From the NCBI RefSeq assembly GCF_003841485.1, contig NZ_REFY01000007.1, forward strand, positions 62,001 through 126,000: a stretch of 64,000 nt of DNA. Direction: 5' to 3'. Source of the DNA: Natrarchaeobius halalkaliphilus (GTDB taxonomy: Archaea > Halobacteriota > Halobacteria > Halobacteriales > Natrialbaceae). The notes below the pieces were generated by a model, which was given only the letters and a program-made list of their open reading frames with translations, had not been told where the DNA came from and did not search any database. Shown piece after piece: positions 25,384-35,108 of the stretch (the first letter of the stretch is position 1; the number at the start of each line of letters is the position of its first letter). The position numbers and the translations under genes are program-made.

Positions 25384-26556
25384 ATGGTACGCGATGGTTC
25401 ACCACAGACGTTTGGACAGTTTGGGGGACGGTATGCGCCAGACGAACTAGAAGAAGTACTCGAGGATTTGGCTACAGAGTACGACCACCTGAAAGACGAC
25501 GAAGAGTTCCGAGAGGAACTTGACGAGCTTCTACGCAATTTCGCTGGTCGCCCGACACCACTTTACCATGCATCATCGCTCTCAGAGGAGTACGGTGCAA
25601 CCATTTACTTCAAACGAGAAGATCTCGTTCACGGAGGGGCTCACAAACTCAACAATGCACTTGGGCAGGCACTACTCGCAAAACATGCAGGAAAAGAGCG
25701 GCTGATTGCTGAAACGGGCGCCGGCCAGCACGGTACAGCGACATCATTTGTAGGCGCACACACGGGCCTTGAAACGGAAATCTATCAAGGCAAAAAGGAT
25801 GCCGAGCGACAGCGGATGAACGTCTTCCGAATGGAGCAGATGGGTGCCACGGTAAATAAAGTAACACGGGGTGGTTCTGGGCTTGCAGACGCGGTGGATG
25901 CGGCCATGGAGGATCTAATCAAAAATAACGAAAATACCCACTACTTGGTCGGGTCGGTCGTCGGTCCGGATCCGTGGCCACGTATGGTCCGTGATTTTCA
26001 ATCAGTGATCGGTGAAGAAGCACGTGAACAAATTTTGGAGCAAGAAGGTAAGTTACCGGACGCCGCTGTTGCCTGCGTTGGTGGTGGGTCAAACGCAATC
26101 GGATTGTTCCACCCATTTTTCGATGACAGCGAGGTCGACTTCTACGGCGCAGAGGCTGCTGGAAAAGGTCTCGATACCAACCAACATGCTGCACCACTAT
26201 CCGAAGGAAAAGAAGAAGTGTATCAGGGGATGCGAACGCGAGTGATCGATGACGACGTCGAGGTCCACTCAATCGCGGCCGGCCTCGATTATCCCGGCGT
26301 TGGACCAGAACACGCAAATTATCAAGAGCTTGATCGGTGTTCCTATCGGGGAATCGTAGACGAGGACGCACTCCAGGCGTTCCAAGACCTCTGTAAGTAC
26401 GAAGGGATCGTGCCTGCGCTTGAGTCGAGTCACGCCGTTGCACTCGCAAAAGAGTTAGCCGCTGAGATGGACGAGGACGATGTTCTCCTCGTGAATCTGA
26501 GCGGACGGGGTGACAAAGACGTCGAAAAGATTGCCGAGGAGTATCTGCAAGACTAA
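25384..26556 (+). CDS. trpB: Tryptophan synthase beta chain, TrpB1 type, stand-alone
   Basis: A 390-residue PLP enzyme that condenses indole with L-serine to tryptophan. It has PLP lysine Lys88 in HGGAHKLNNALGQ, AETGAGQHGTA with the catalytic Glu, the phosphate loop CVGGGSNAIGLF and YPGVGPEHA near the C-terminal third. The length and the N-terminus (FGQFGGRYAPDEL) are of the classical TrpB1 type that normally partners TrpA. No trpA or other trp gene is adjacent, unlike the usual haloarchaeal trp clusters, so this may be an extra copy that captures free indole. Its neighbour IDO consumes tryptophan. Base composition is AT-richer than genes at 7-20 kb. Confidence 0.92.
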   Translation: MVRDGSPQTFGQFGGRYAPDELEEVLEDLATEYDHLKDDEEFREELDELLRNFAGRPTPLYHASSLSEEYGATIYFKREDLVHGGAHKLNNALGQALLAKHAGKERLIAETGAGQHGTATSFVGAHTGLETEIYQGKKDAERQRMNVFRMEQMGATVNKVTRGGSGLADAVDAAMEDLIKNNENTHYLVGSVVGPDPWPRMVRDFQSVIGEEAREQILEQEGKLPDAAVACVGGGSNAIGLFHPFFDDSEVDFYGAEAAGKGLDTNQHAAPLSEGKEEVYQGMRTRVIDDDVEVHSIAAGLDYPGVGPEHANYQELDRCSYRGIVDEDALQAFQDLCKYEGIVPALESSHAVALAKELAAEMDEDDVLLVNLSGRGDKDVEKIAEEYLQD

Positions 26557-26657
26557 TACGTTATAGAGGACGTATTGAATCACTACTTGACTTTGCACCT
26601 TCTGCTGGTGAAGTGCGTAGAGATAGCATGAGCCGCTAATTTTCCCGTTACATCGTT

Positions 26658-26678
26658 CTTGTTGTGGGCAGCAACAAG
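26658..26678. other. Inverted repeat CTTGTTG-N7-CAACAAG
   Basis: Perfect 7-bp arms with a 7-nt spacer, 100 bp downstream of trpB. It could be a terminator hairpin or an operator; no T-run follows. Confidence 0.3.
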
Positions 26679-26829
26679 AGACCGTTCAGGACATCTCGAA
26701 CAATGTTCTCCCGGTAAAAACGAACGGATCCTAAGCACTGAGAACATTTCCTAGTATACCAACTAAAATAAAGGAAGATTCACCAAAGAATGGTTGGGGC
26801 TGTTTAGCTAGGCCAACGATACGAAATAG

Positions 26830-27099
26830 AACAGTAACAGTGCCGTCATCATTGACGGCATCTTCACGCACGAGATTGCCACACAAATCACGAATGCCGG
26901 GAAATTATGCGACCACACCGTCCTGGCTACATCTGGAAACAAAATCTTATACGCGCTCTACGCCGACGAGAAAACGACGTATTCACTCGGCTTTCGACTC
27001 TGCGAAAAAGATGTTCAGCGGTGTGTTGAGGCGGCTATCGATCTCGTCGATGAACTCATCGAGATGGGTGTCCGTCGGATACCTATCTCTTCGACATGA
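26830..27099 (+). pseudogene. Unrecognised gene remnant without a start codon
   Basis: An open frame of about 90 codons with protein-like composition (VIIDGIFTHEIATQI, DHTVLATSGNKILYALYA, CVEAAIDLVDELIEMGVRR). It begins after a stop codon and has no usable start. I do not recognise the family. It may be the 3' part of a decayed gene. The rest of the trpB-pdxS gap shows nothing else. Confidence 0.3.
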
Positions 27100-27300
27100 G
27101 CTACTGTTCCGGAACGAGCAACCTCTATCCGCACCAAGATGACCGAACCTTCAGCGAAAGCGTTGGAAATCTTTTGTCTGGGCACTCAACAGCCCCAACT
27201 CGTAGTGCCGACGAGCTAATGCACTAGATCAGGGTATGTTCATCTAACATGTGAATTCAAGTAGCTGGATGGTTATTTCTGACGAATTTTTAAATAGTCA

Positions 27301-28209
27301 CTAGACACCGCGCTCTTGTATTTTTTCTTCCTTAGGAAGATCTACATTCGCATCTCCTTTCATTCCTTGCCCGACCCCATCAGTTATTTCAGCTAGTACT
27401 TCGGGGTCATTCCAGTTGTTGACTGCAGCCACAATCGCTTCGGCCATCGCTTCAGGATCTTCGGCTCCAAAAATACCGCTCCCGACGAAAATACCGTCAC
27501 AACCATGATCCATCATCAATGCAGCATCTGCTGGTGTCGCGATTCCACCGGCGGCAAAATTCACAACTGGGAGCCGGCCCATTTCTGCTGTTTCGTGTAC
27601 TAACTCCGCGGGAGCGTCGTTTTCTCGAGCCCAGGCAGTGCGTTCTTCGGCGCTTTTTCCTTCTAATTCCCGAATGGCTCCTTTGATAGTACGCTGGTGA
27701 TGAACAGCCTGATTCACATCGCCTGTTCCCGCTTCCCCCTTTGTTCGGATCATTGCCGCCCCTTCGTCGATCCGTCGAAGTGCTTCACCGAGGTCGCGAG
27801 CGCCACAGACGAAGGGAGCAGTAAACTCGTGTTTTTCGATATGGTAGCTGTTGTCTGCAGGTGTAAGTACTTCACTTTCGTCGACCATATCGACGCCCAC
27901 GGCCTCGAGAATCTCGGCTTCTTTCGTATGGCCGATTCGGGATTTTCCCATAACCGGAATAGAAACCTCACCGATGATTTCACGGACAGTCGCTGGATCC
28001 GCCATTCGAGAGACGCCACCGCGCTTGCGGATATCTGCTGGTACTGCCTCGAGCGCCATTACGGCAACCGCTCCGGCGTCTTCGGCGATTCTGGCCTGCT
28101 CACGAGAAACGACGTCCATGATGACCCCACCTTTCTGCATTTTGGCGAAACCGCGTTTGATGAGTTCTGTTCCCTGATACAGGCTCTCTAATTCCATTGG
28201 ATCCGACAT
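27301..28209 (-). CDS. pdxS: Pyridoxal 5'-phosphate synthase subunit PdxS
   Basis: A 302-residue TIM-barrel enzyme that makes PLP from ribose 5-phosphate, glyceraldehyde 3-phosphate and ammonia from PdxT. Near-invariant segments are present: [67 protein letters not shown] and the C-terminal FVGSGIFG. pdxT is not in the window. It sits among at least three PLP enzymes (TrpB and two aminotransferases), which suits cofactor supply, though PdxS is a housekeeping protein in haloarchaea. Confidence 0.96.
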   Translation of the reverse strand: MSDPMELESLYQGTELIKRGFAKMQKGGVIMDVVSREQARIAEDAGAVAVMALEAVPADIRKRGGVSRMADPATVREIIGEVSIPVMGKSRIGHTKEAEILEAVGVDMVDESEVLTPADNSYHIEKHEFTAPFVCGARDLGEALRRIDEGAAMIRTKGEAGTGDVNQAVHHQRTIKGAIRELEGKSAEERTAWARENDAPAELVHETAEMGRLPVVNFAAGGIATPADAALMMDHGCDGIFVGSGIFGAEDPEAMAEAIVAAVNNWNDPEVLAEITDGVGQGMKGDANVDLPKEEKIQERGV

Positions 28210-28511
28210 ACCTACTAAGTAGATGTCGTCCTATACATAGATCTACCGGTCGTTCTGTCTGTTCACTGTCGCTTGTGATTCCTAGATGTAAAGGCCCATG
28301 ACTAACCCAACGGTGGTATCTTGCCCATTTGTAAAATCCGAGGTAAACATAGCTGGACAAAGAAGTTGCGGTTCAGCCGGAAACAACCAGTTACCGAATC
28401 GATCACAGCTGGTATGAGGCCCACGATTCAGCGTGTGCAGAAAGATACCGGAGTGACCTCGAAGACGCTTCGATAAAACGAGTACGAGATCTACAACGAC
28501 ACAGATTGAGG

Positions 28512-29438
28512 TTACCCGAGCTGCGATTGAATGTGATCTGCTAATTGATTCATGGCTTCGTTAGCCTCGTCAACGGAGTCTGTCACGCTGAGAAAGCCGT
28601 GTGCAAGCGTCGGATAGTGTTCGTGGGTTGTTGGAACGTCGTTTTCTAGAAGTTTCTGAACATATTCAAATCCATCGTCTCTGAGCACGTCAAAGCCAGC
28701 CGTTAGCACTACTGCAGAAGCAACACCGGACGGATCAGCCACGCGCCCAACCGCCGCGAGCGGATTGTACTTTTGGACCGGGTCCTCGAGATATTGCTCC
28801 CAGAACCATTCCATATCTCGGCGAGTGAGCAGTGGCTCATCAGCATGCTCGGTGTATGACTCCGTCCCACGAACGACATCTGTAATCGGATACAACAGGA
28901 ACTGCCCGCCAAGGGAGACGTCTGCTTCTCGAGTGCGAAGCGCAACCGCAGCGGCAAGATTCCCACCAGCACTTGTTCCAGCTACACCCACTCTGTCTGG
29001 GTCGGCACCGAACTCGTTCGCATGGTTCGCTGCCCAAGTAAGTGCGGAAAACGCATCGTTGAGCGCCGCAGGAAACGGGTGATCTGGCGCGAGACGGTAA
29101 TCGACCGAAATGACAAGGCAATCACTCCTACTTGCAAGTTCGCGACAGATGTTATCTGCCGAATCAAGCGTGCCGAGGGTCCATCCACCGCCGTGATAAA
29201 AGACGAGAGTCGGCGGGTTTTCGACGCCGGGATGGTAGACGCGAATCGGAATCGGTCTGCCCTTTCCCTCTATCTCGAAGTCACGGACTGACTTCACTGT
29301 CGCTCCCTCGCCACGAGAGAAGACGTCATCTTCGATTCTCCGAGCACACTGTATTGACATCGCGTGCCAGTTTGGTAACCCCATCTCTTCAATCTCGTCA
29401 ATGACGGTCTCCATCTGCGGGTCCATCTGCTGACTCAT
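28512..29438 (-). CDS. HSL-family alpha/beta hydrolase, candidate arylformamidase
   Basis: A 308-residue esterase/lipase of the hormone-sensitive lipase family. The oxyanion motif HGGGW is at 82-86, the nucleophile is Ser156 in GVAGTSAGGN, and the Asp and His of the triad lie in GFDVLRDDG and TLAHGF. There is no signal peptide, so it is cytoplasmic. This superfamily includes kynurenine formamidase (AFMID type), and its place beside IDO makes N-formylkynurenine a reasonable substrate. That assignment is inference, since most family members are carboxylesterases. It lies about 300 bp from pdxS on the same strand, with no recognisable gene between. Confidence 0.88.
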   Translation of the reverse strand: MSQQMDPQMETVIDEIEEMGLPNWHAMSIQCARRIEDDVFSRGEGATVKSVRDFEIEGKGRPIPIRVYHPGVENPPTLVFYHGGGWTLGTLDSADNICRELASRSDCLVISVDYRLAPDHPFPAALNDAFSALTWAANHANEFGADPDRVGVAGTSAGGNLAAAVALRTREADVSLGGQFLLYPITDVVRGTESYTEHADEPLLTRRDMEWFWEQYLEDPVQKYNPLAAVGRVADPSGVASAVVLTAGFDVLRDDGFEYVQKLLENDVPTTHEHYPTLAHGFLSVTDSVDEANEAMNQLADHIQSQLG

Positions 29439-29652
29439 CTATCTAGCGAGGGTAGCTGTTGCAAATAATTCAAACTATCGATTCACTGGTGGTCTGATCT
29501 CCATACAAAAACCGTCCGATGCGATAGCAGCCCGACGCTTTGTTAACCGAATAACAACGTTCACGCAACAGCAGTCCCGATCGTGTCGCCTGCAGCCGGC
29601 TATCAAGATGCCCCAAGTATCATAATGTCTCGCTTCAAACTGGTCTAACCAG

Positions 29653-30774
29653 GTGGTTTGCGTGACCAAAAAAAGCGAGTACAAATTCAATTATCCCAAC
29701 AAGAAGCTGTATATTCCAGGTCCAACTGAAGTACGTGACGACGTTATCGAGGCCATGTGCGAGCCGATGTTCGGCCACCGTATGGATCAAATGACTGATC
29801 TGTACACGACCATCGTCGAGGATACGAAAGAGTTTCTCGACACTGACAACGACATCATCATCCTGACGGGGTCGGGCACTGAGTTCATGGAGAGTTCGAT
29901 CCTTAACCTCGTCGACGAAGATGTCCTCGTGACGACTTGTGGAAGCTTCAGTGAACGACAGACAAACGTCGCCGAACGACTGGGCAAAACCGTCGACACC
30001 CTCGAGTACGAGTGGGGACAAGCAGTCAAACCCGAGGACGTCCGCGAGTATCTCAAGAAAAGCGACACTGACTATGATGTCGTCACGTGCGTGAAAAACG
30101 AGAGTTCGACTGGAGTCCGGAATCCTGTCGAGGAGATCGGCGACGTAGTTGCCGAGTACCCGGACACCTCCTTCGTCGTCGACGCCGTCTCGTCGCTAGG
30201 GGGCGATTACGTTGACATTGACGAGCACAACATCGACGTCATCTTCACCTCCGTACAGAAAGCCTTCGCCATGCCGCCTGGTCTGGGCGTCTGTGTCGTC
30301 AGTCAGGATGCCTACGAGGCCGAACTCGAGGCAGACTCAGCCTCTTGGTACGGTGGTTTCCAGCGTACGCTCGATTACTACGATCGGAAGGGCCAGACCC
30401 ATTCCACCCCCGCTATCTCGATCATGCTTGCCTACCGAAAGCAGATGAAACACATGCTTAGGGAAGGCCACGACGCACGAGATCAACGCCACCGCGAGAT
30501 GGCCGAGTACACCCGCGAGTGGGCACACGAACACTTTGAGATGTTTCCCGAAGAGGGCTATGAGTCCCAGACGGTGAGCTGTATCGAAAACACTAGGGGT
30601 ATCGATGTCGCCAGCACCATTGACGCCGTGAGCGAAGAGTACGACATGGTCTTCTCGAACGGCTACGGTTCCACTCTTGGCGAAAAGACGTTCCGAATCG
30701 GTCACATGGGCGAACACGATCTCGAGAGCATCAAAGAACTCACTGACGCGATCGAAGACGTTGCAGGGTTGTGA
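29653..30774 (+). CDS. Class V aminotransferase (serine-pyruvate / alanine-glyoxylate type)
   Basis: A 373-residue PLP aminotransferase with the family's N-terminal YIPGPTEVRDDVIEAM, VVDAVSSLGGDYVDID and the PLP lysine Lys203 in TSVQKAFAMPPGLG. The AGT/SPT family transfers amino groups among serine, alanine, glyoxylate and pyruvate, and some archaeal members stand in for SerC. SerA and SerB lie 8-10 kb away, so a serine role is possible. Kynureninase shares this fold but lacks the N-terminal PGP motif. Starts at GTG 29653 and GTG 29662 are both possible. Confidence 0.85.
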   Translation: MVCVTKKSEYKFNYPNKKLYIPGPTEVRDDVIEAMCEPMFGHRMDQMTDLYTTIVEDTKEFLDTDNDIIILTGSGTEFMESSILNLVDEDVLVTTCGSFSERQTNVAERLGKTVDTLEYEWGQAVKPEDVREYLKKSDTDYDVVTCVKNESSTGVRNPVEEIGDVVAEYPDTSFVVDAVSSLGGDYVDIDEHNIDVIFTSVQKAFAMPPGLGVCVVSQDAYEAELEADSASWYGGFQRTLDYYDRKGQTHSTPAISIMLAYRKQMKHMLREGHDARDQRHREMAEYTREWAHEHFEMFPEEGYESQTVSCIENTRGIDVASTIDAVSEEYDMVFSNGYGSTLGEKTFRIGHMGEHDLESIKELTDAIEDVAGL

Positions 30775-30937
30775 ATTGAGCGAACGGCTGATCGTGTGAC
30801 GATGAGTTTTGAGTGAGAATACATGTTGTTTTTTAACTTCGTACTCGATGAGATGCTACACTATTGCTAACCTAGCGGCGAAAACTTCCCCTACTGGGGA
30901 AATACTTATTTCACCAGGCAATCGTGATAAGCTCACG

Positions 30938-31276
30938 ATGGCAAAAATATCATCGGAAACGGAGTTCACTGTGTACGACCTCCGCGTCGAATGTGTCGAG
31001 ATAAATGGCGACGCAGAAGGCAGTTACGATGTTGGAGACTATTTCGAAGTTCACGGCGAAAATCTTGTTTTTCCGGAAAAACAGACGTTCCCAATATACG
31101 CGCTCTCAGCACTCATTCCCCTCTTACCGGCAAAGCAGCGCGAAAGCGATTCGAACGATTGGATGTCGACTCCTGTGAAAGTGACTGATCCAGATCCGGA
31201 CGTGGACGGCACTTTCGAAATCAGCCGAATCGGAGAACGGACTGTCACTCCGAAAAGTGCATCTGATGGGGAGTAG
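30938..31276 (+). CDS. TIGR04076-like small protein
   Basis: A 112-residue soluble protein. FTVYDLRVECVEINGD, the middle SYDVGDYFEVHGENLVFP and the ending GTFEISRIGERTV resemble the TIGR04076 group of small proteins of unknown function. The usual Cys-rich loop is absent. The ATG at 30938 is used because the upstream extension crosses the probable promoter (aatacttattt, 30901-30911). It stands between the class V aminotransferase and the amino acid transporter. Confidence 0.65.
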   Translation: MAKISSETEFTVYDLRVECVEINGDAEGSYDVGDYFEVHGENLVFPEKQTFPIYALSALIPLLPAKQRESDSNDWMSTPVKVTDPDPDVDGTFEISRIGERTVTPKSASDGE

Positions 31277-31604
31277 CGACATGTACAAAGAAAGTATCGC
31301 GCTTGGGCTATAGTTGCCACTGCAAGTCAATGTACACCTGACCGCACGAATTATGACCGGTCAGTACACAAATCGCTTAGTTATTACTATAGACTATAGC
31401 AGTTAGGTGTAAAAACGGATATAAAGCTTGACTCTTAGTTCGTGGAATAAGCGTACTGTTCAATTTCGATAGTCCGTTATACCGTTTTTTCGGCTACATA
31501 ACCCATAGAGGCAGTAATATCTAAAATACAGCACACAATTCGGCAATAGCTGTGATGTTAATGACATAGGAGTTAGTGTTTCGTGCAGATATTAAGTGGA
31601 TCCC
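31277..31604. other. AT-rich intergenic region before the liv-type transporter
   Basis: About 330 bp with no coding potential. It contains the short palindrome ctatagactatag near 31388. Confidence 0.4.
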
Positions 31605-31614
31605 AATATTTATG
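31605..31614 (+). promoter_or_regulatory. TATA element of the liv-type operon
   Basis: aatatttatg lies 25-34 nt before the GTG at 31639. Confidence 0.5.
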
Positions 31615-31638
31615 TGTAATCAATAACGAAAGAGGCAC

Positions 31639-32799
31639 GTGACAAACAACAGCACGCGAAGACGGTTTGTTATTAGTACAGGAGCCCTCGGTGCAGCAGC
31701 TATTGCTGGTTGCGTGGGAGACGATGAAGTTCAACGAGCTATTGGCGCAGCAACTCCCCAATCCGGACCACTTGAACCGGATGGGACTGCCGGTATTCGC
31801 GGAATGGAAGTTGCTATCGAAGAATTAACAGAAGAATTGGATGAGCCGATCGAACTACAGGCCACAGACGGTGAGGCAGCACCCGATCGAGCAGTTAGTG
31901 TTGCTAGAAACATGTATGATAATAACATTCCAGTTATCACTGGTACGTTCTCGAGCGACGTGTCGAACGTACTTAGTGACCTTGCTGAGGATGAGGAAGT
32001 TCCGTTTATAACGTCGATCTCGGTTGATCCAGAGATCATCAATGAGGATGACGAGTATACGTTCCGTATGACCGGAGACACGACTCAGAAGCTCAAGGGG
32101 ATGGCCGAGTTCCTAGAAGAGGAGGGCGTGTCCGGTATTGCGGTGATTGCAGCAGACTATTCGATGGGGGAGTCCTCTATTGAATTTTTCGAAGAACGTG
32201 CCGAAGAGTACGGAATGGAGTTAGTACATTCAGCAGAAGTTCCAATGGAGACCGACAACTTCGTGCCGGAAATTGGGGACCTCGATACCGATGAAATCGA
32301 TGCACTGTTTTATCCGTTCCCAGGTGGGACTGCACCGACACTCATAAGTCAAACTCGTGAGCAAGGGCTGTTCGACGAGGTGGACATTGTTATTGGGCAC
32401 GACTCGTACGGGACAGAAACGTTCTACGAGTCACTCGGTGACGACCTTCAAGATATGTACTTCTGGGGGGTCGATCTTGAAAACGAGCAGGCCCAACAAG
32501 CAAACGAACGGATGCAAGAGATGTTCGACGTGAGAATGGACCCACTGAGCCTACCGTATTACGACACCATCCATCTAATCGCAGAAGTAATGGGGGAACA
32601 GGGATCAGTTGATCCACAAGACATTCGCAACGGCCTGGCCGACATTGAATATGAAACCGCATCAGGCTGGGACGTGAGATTCGATCAGAATGGGAACAAT
32701 ACAGAATTTCAAATGATTGTGGGCCAGTGGCAAGAAGATGACGACGGTGAATTAGCGCCCAACGTTGAGTATACAAGCCACGTTGTGTCCACAGAGTGA
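31639..32799 (+). CDS. ABC transporter substrate-binding Tat lipoprotein (branched-chain amino acid type)
   Basis: A 386-residue periplasmic-binding protein of the LivK family. It starts with a Tat-type signal (STRRRFVISTG) and a lipobox AIAGC with Cys25 as the lipid anchor. The Leu/Ile/Val-binding fold follows (QSGPLEPDGTAGIRGMEVAIEEL, PVITGTFSSDVSNVLSDLAE, VIAADYSMGESSIEFFEE). LivK-type receptors also bind amides and aromatic compounds, so the ligand is open. It is the first gene of a five-gene operon. GTG start, with a TATA element at the right distance. Confidence 0.9.
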   Translation: MTNNSTRRRFVISTGALGAAAIAGCVGDDEVQRAIGAATPQSGPLEPDGTAGIRGMEVAIEELTEELDEPIELQATDGEAAPDRAVSVARNMYDNNIPVITGTFSSDVSNVLSDLAEDEEVPFITSISVDPEIINEDDEYTFRMTGDTTQKLKGMAEFLEEEGVSGIAVIAADYSMGESSIEFFEERAEEYGMELVHSAEVPMETDNFVPEIGDLDTDEIDALFYPFPGGTAPTLISQTREQGLFDEVDIVIGHDSYGTETFYESLGDDLQDMYFWGVDLENEQAQQANERMQEMFDVRMDPLSLPYYDTIHLIAEVMGEQGSVDPQDIRNGLADIEYETASGWDVRFDQNGNNTEFQMIVGQWQEDDDGELAPNVEYTSHVVSTE

Positions 32800-33533
32800 T
32801 GGTGATGGGAACGACAACACTCCTGCGTATTGAGGAGGTGCACAAGACCTTCGGAGGAATTGTTGCGCTTGATCAGTTTACAGCAACGGTCAATGAAGAC
32901 GAAATAACAGGTCTGATCGGTCCGAACGGGGCTGGGAAAACGACGCTATTTAATGTGATTACCGGTGTCTTGACACCGGATTCAGGTTCGATTCGATTCG
33001 AGGGAAAAGAATTAACAAGTTTGAAATCACATCAGATCTGTCATGAGGGAATTGGTCGGACCTTCCAAACACCCAAACCAGTCCGTTCGCTGACTGTCAG
33101 AGAGAACCTCCAAGTCGCTCGTAAATACGGTGTTGGCGACAATGAAAAGAGAGAAACAATACAATCAATCAACGAAGTAATCGAGTTGTTTTCCCTCGAG
33201 GAAAAGCAAGATACGATAACAAAGGAACTCCAACTCGTTGAGCAAAAGTTCGTTGACGTGGCTCGAGCACTCGTGACTGGTCCGAAATTGATTCTTCTGG
33301 ACGAAATCATGGCCGGGTTGAATCCAACCGAAAAGCAAGAGATGATGTCGACAATCAAGACAATCAATACAGAGTTCGGTTCTACCTTCCTGATTATTGA
33401 ACACGACCTCGGTATAATCCGTTCGATCTCAGACCGAATTATAACGATACACGAAGGTAGCGAACTCACCAGTGGCTCGCCCGAGAAAGTAATGGAAAAC
33501 GACAAGGTCAGGGAGGCATACATTGGCAAATAA
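32799..33533 (+). CDS. ABC transporter ATP-binding protein, LivG type
   Basis: ATPase of the same transporter, about 244 residues. Walker A GLIGPNGAGKTTLFNVITG, the LivG-typical GIGRTFQTPKPVRSLTVREN, a signature region reading ITKELQLVEQKFVDVARAL (the LSGGQ motif is weak, reading LQLVE), Walker B PKLILLDEIMAGLNP and switch His LIIEHDLG. The ATG at 32799 overlaps the stop of the binding-protein gene by 1 bp; ATG 32805 is possible. The degenerate signature motif is notable but seen by eye only. Confidence 0.9.
   Translation: MVMGTTTLLRIEEVHKTFGGIVALDQFTATVNEDEITGLIGPNGAGKTTLFNVITGVLTPDSGSIRFEGKELTSLKSHQICHEGIGRTFQTPKPVRSLTVRENLQVARKYGVGDNEKRETIQSINEVIELFSLEEKQDTITKELQLVEQKFVDVARALVTGPKLILLDEIMAGLNPTEKQEMMSTIKTINTEFGSTFLIIEHDLGIIRSISDRIITIHEGSELTSGSPEKVMENDKVREAYIGK
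33512..33517 (+). promoter_or_regulatory. Shine-Dalgarno sequence that sets the livF-type start
   Basis: ggaggc ends 5 nt before the TTG codon at 33523. It supports that codon as the start of the second ATPase gene. Confidence 0.5.
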
Positions 33534-34239
33534 TATACTCGAAGCCAGTGACGTTGACGCTGGCTACGGCCAGGTCGAGATTCTGGATGAGATCGCGTTT
33601 GAGGTACCTGAAGGCGAAATACTGTCGATCATCGGTCCTAATGGTGCTGGGAAGACTACTCTCATGCGGGTACTAATGGGACTTATTCCAGCTCGTTCGG
33701 GATCGGTAGAACTTCAAGGGGGACTAATCACCGATCGACCGACCCACGAAAGAGTCAAAATGGGTATGTCCCTTGTCACTGAAAAGCAGAACCTATTCAC
33801 AGAGATGACAGTTGCTGAAAACCTCAAGCTGGGATCGTACACAGCACGTGGGGACGAAAAGGAAAAACGCTTAGAGCGTGTTTTTAAGCTATTCCCCCGG
33901 CTTGAAGAACGGCAAAGTCAACATGCCGGGACACTAAGCGGCGGGGAAGCTCGAATGTTAGCACTAGGTCGAAGTCTGATGACCGACCTTGACATCCTTT
34001 TGCTGGATGAGCCCTCAATCGGTCTTGCACCTCACCTCATCCCGGAACTGTTCGAGAAGATACGGGAAATCAATGATCGGGGAGTCTCTATCGTCCTCGT
34101 TGAACAGCGTGCCCAAGAGGCACTCGAACTGGCAGACTCCGGTTGTCTGCTCGAGAATGGCTGTATTGTCCATCGAGACGATGCGAGTGCTATGTTAGAC
34201 AGCGACGAAGTAATCGAGCAGTACTTGGGTGGTGCGTGA
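33523..34239 (+). CDS. ABC transporter ATP-binding protein, LivF type
   Basis: Second ATPase of the transporter, 238 residues. Walker A SIIGPNGAGKTTLMRVLMG, signature LSGGEARMLALGRSL (the ABC motif is normal here), Walker B DILLLDEPSIGLAP and switch region IVLVEQRAQEAL (Gln-Arg at the usual His position, as is common in LivF). It starts at TTG inside the end of the previous gene, after a good Shine-Dalgarno sequence. Confidence 0.9.
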   Translation: MANNILEASDVDAGYGQVEILDEIAFEVPEGEILSIIGPNGAGKTTLMRVLMGLIPARSGSVELQGGLITDRPTHERVKMGMSLVTEKQNLFTEMTVAENLKLGSYTARGDEKEKRLERVFKLFPRLEERQSQHAGTLSGGEARMLALGRSLMTDLDILLLDEPSIGLAPHLIPELFEKIREINDRGVSIVLVEQRAQEALELADSGCLLENGCIVHRDDASAMLDSDEVIEQYLGGA

Positions 34240-35108
34240 TGCTCGACCTTGGACAAATCGCGTTCGCGATCATCAATGGGTTGGTTTTCGGATCGATCCT
34301 CGCGTTGATTGCGGTTGGATTGAGTCTGATCTACGGTGTGCTTGATGTTCCAAACTTTGCTCAAGGAGAGTTCGCGACACTTTCGGGTTTCATCGTCGTT
34401 GGACTGATGGGCTTTGGTCTGGGTCTGGTACCGAGTATCATTGTCGCAATCGTCGCAGCAGTCGTTGCTGGAATCGCATTAGAGCGGCTTGTCATTGCGC
34501 GGTTTTATGGTCGAGAAGAGTTCCTTCTTCTTACTTTCTTCGCGACATTTGGTGTGACAATCATATCAGAAAACGCACACCAAATGATTTTTGGCGGGTT
34601 TCGTCAAATTCAGGGTCCGGAACTAGGAACGATCTCACTAGTGGGCAGTACCTACAGCCTGTTGAACGTTCTTAGTGGCGTTTTTGCTATCATCATGATC
34701 ATTGGTTTGTATATCTTCACTAAATACACGTATACAGGATTGGCGATGAGAGCAGTGGCAGATGATCAGACTGGAACCGAAATTCTTGGAATTAATTACG
34801 GGCGGATCTACATGGTCACGTTCGCTTTGGGTGGGGCACTCACTGGGATCTCAGGAATTCTCTATGGAATGTCCTACACACTCAGCCCGACACTTGGGGT
34901 CTTACTGACGTTGTTCGCTTTCACGATCGTCGTTGTTGGTGGTATTGGAAGCTTCCAAGGTGCAATTATCGCGAGCTTCTTGGTCGGGTTAGTTGAAAGC
35001 TTCGCATCAACGTTCATTGGTAGTCAGTGGCGGTTATTCGCAGTATTCTTCCTTCTCTTTGTCGTCCTCATACTTCGTCCGCAGGGCATTGGAGGTGTCC
35101 GTTCATGA
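34239..35108 (+). CDS. ABC transporter permease, LivH type
   Basis: A 289-residue membrane protein with about eight hydrophobic helices and the LivH signature: IINGLVFGSILALIAVGLSLIYG at the start, GLAMRAVADDQTGTEILGIN in the cytoplasmic loop that docks the ATPases, and VVGGIGSFQGAIIASFLVGL near the end. The ATG overlaps the previous stop by 1 bp (TGATG). Confidence 0.92.
   Translation: MLDLGQIAFAIINGLVFGSILALIAVGLSLIYGVLDVPNFAQGEFATLSGFIVVGLMGFGLGLVPSIIVAIVAAVVAGIALERLVIARFYGREEFLLLTFFATFGVTIISENAHQMIFGGFRQIQGPELGTISLVGSTYSLLNVLSGVFAIIMIIGLYIFTKYTYTGLAMRAVADDQTGTEILGINYGRIYMVTFALGGALTGISGILYGMSYTLSPTLGVLLTLFAFTIVVVGGIGSFQGAIIASFLVGLVESFASTFIGSQWRLFAVFFLLFVVLILRPQGIGGVRS

Noticed and set aside
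29653-30774. Reading the class V aminotransferase as kynureninase
   Set aside because: The N-terminal IPGPTEV motif and overall pattern are of the serine-pyruvate/alanine-glyoxylate family.
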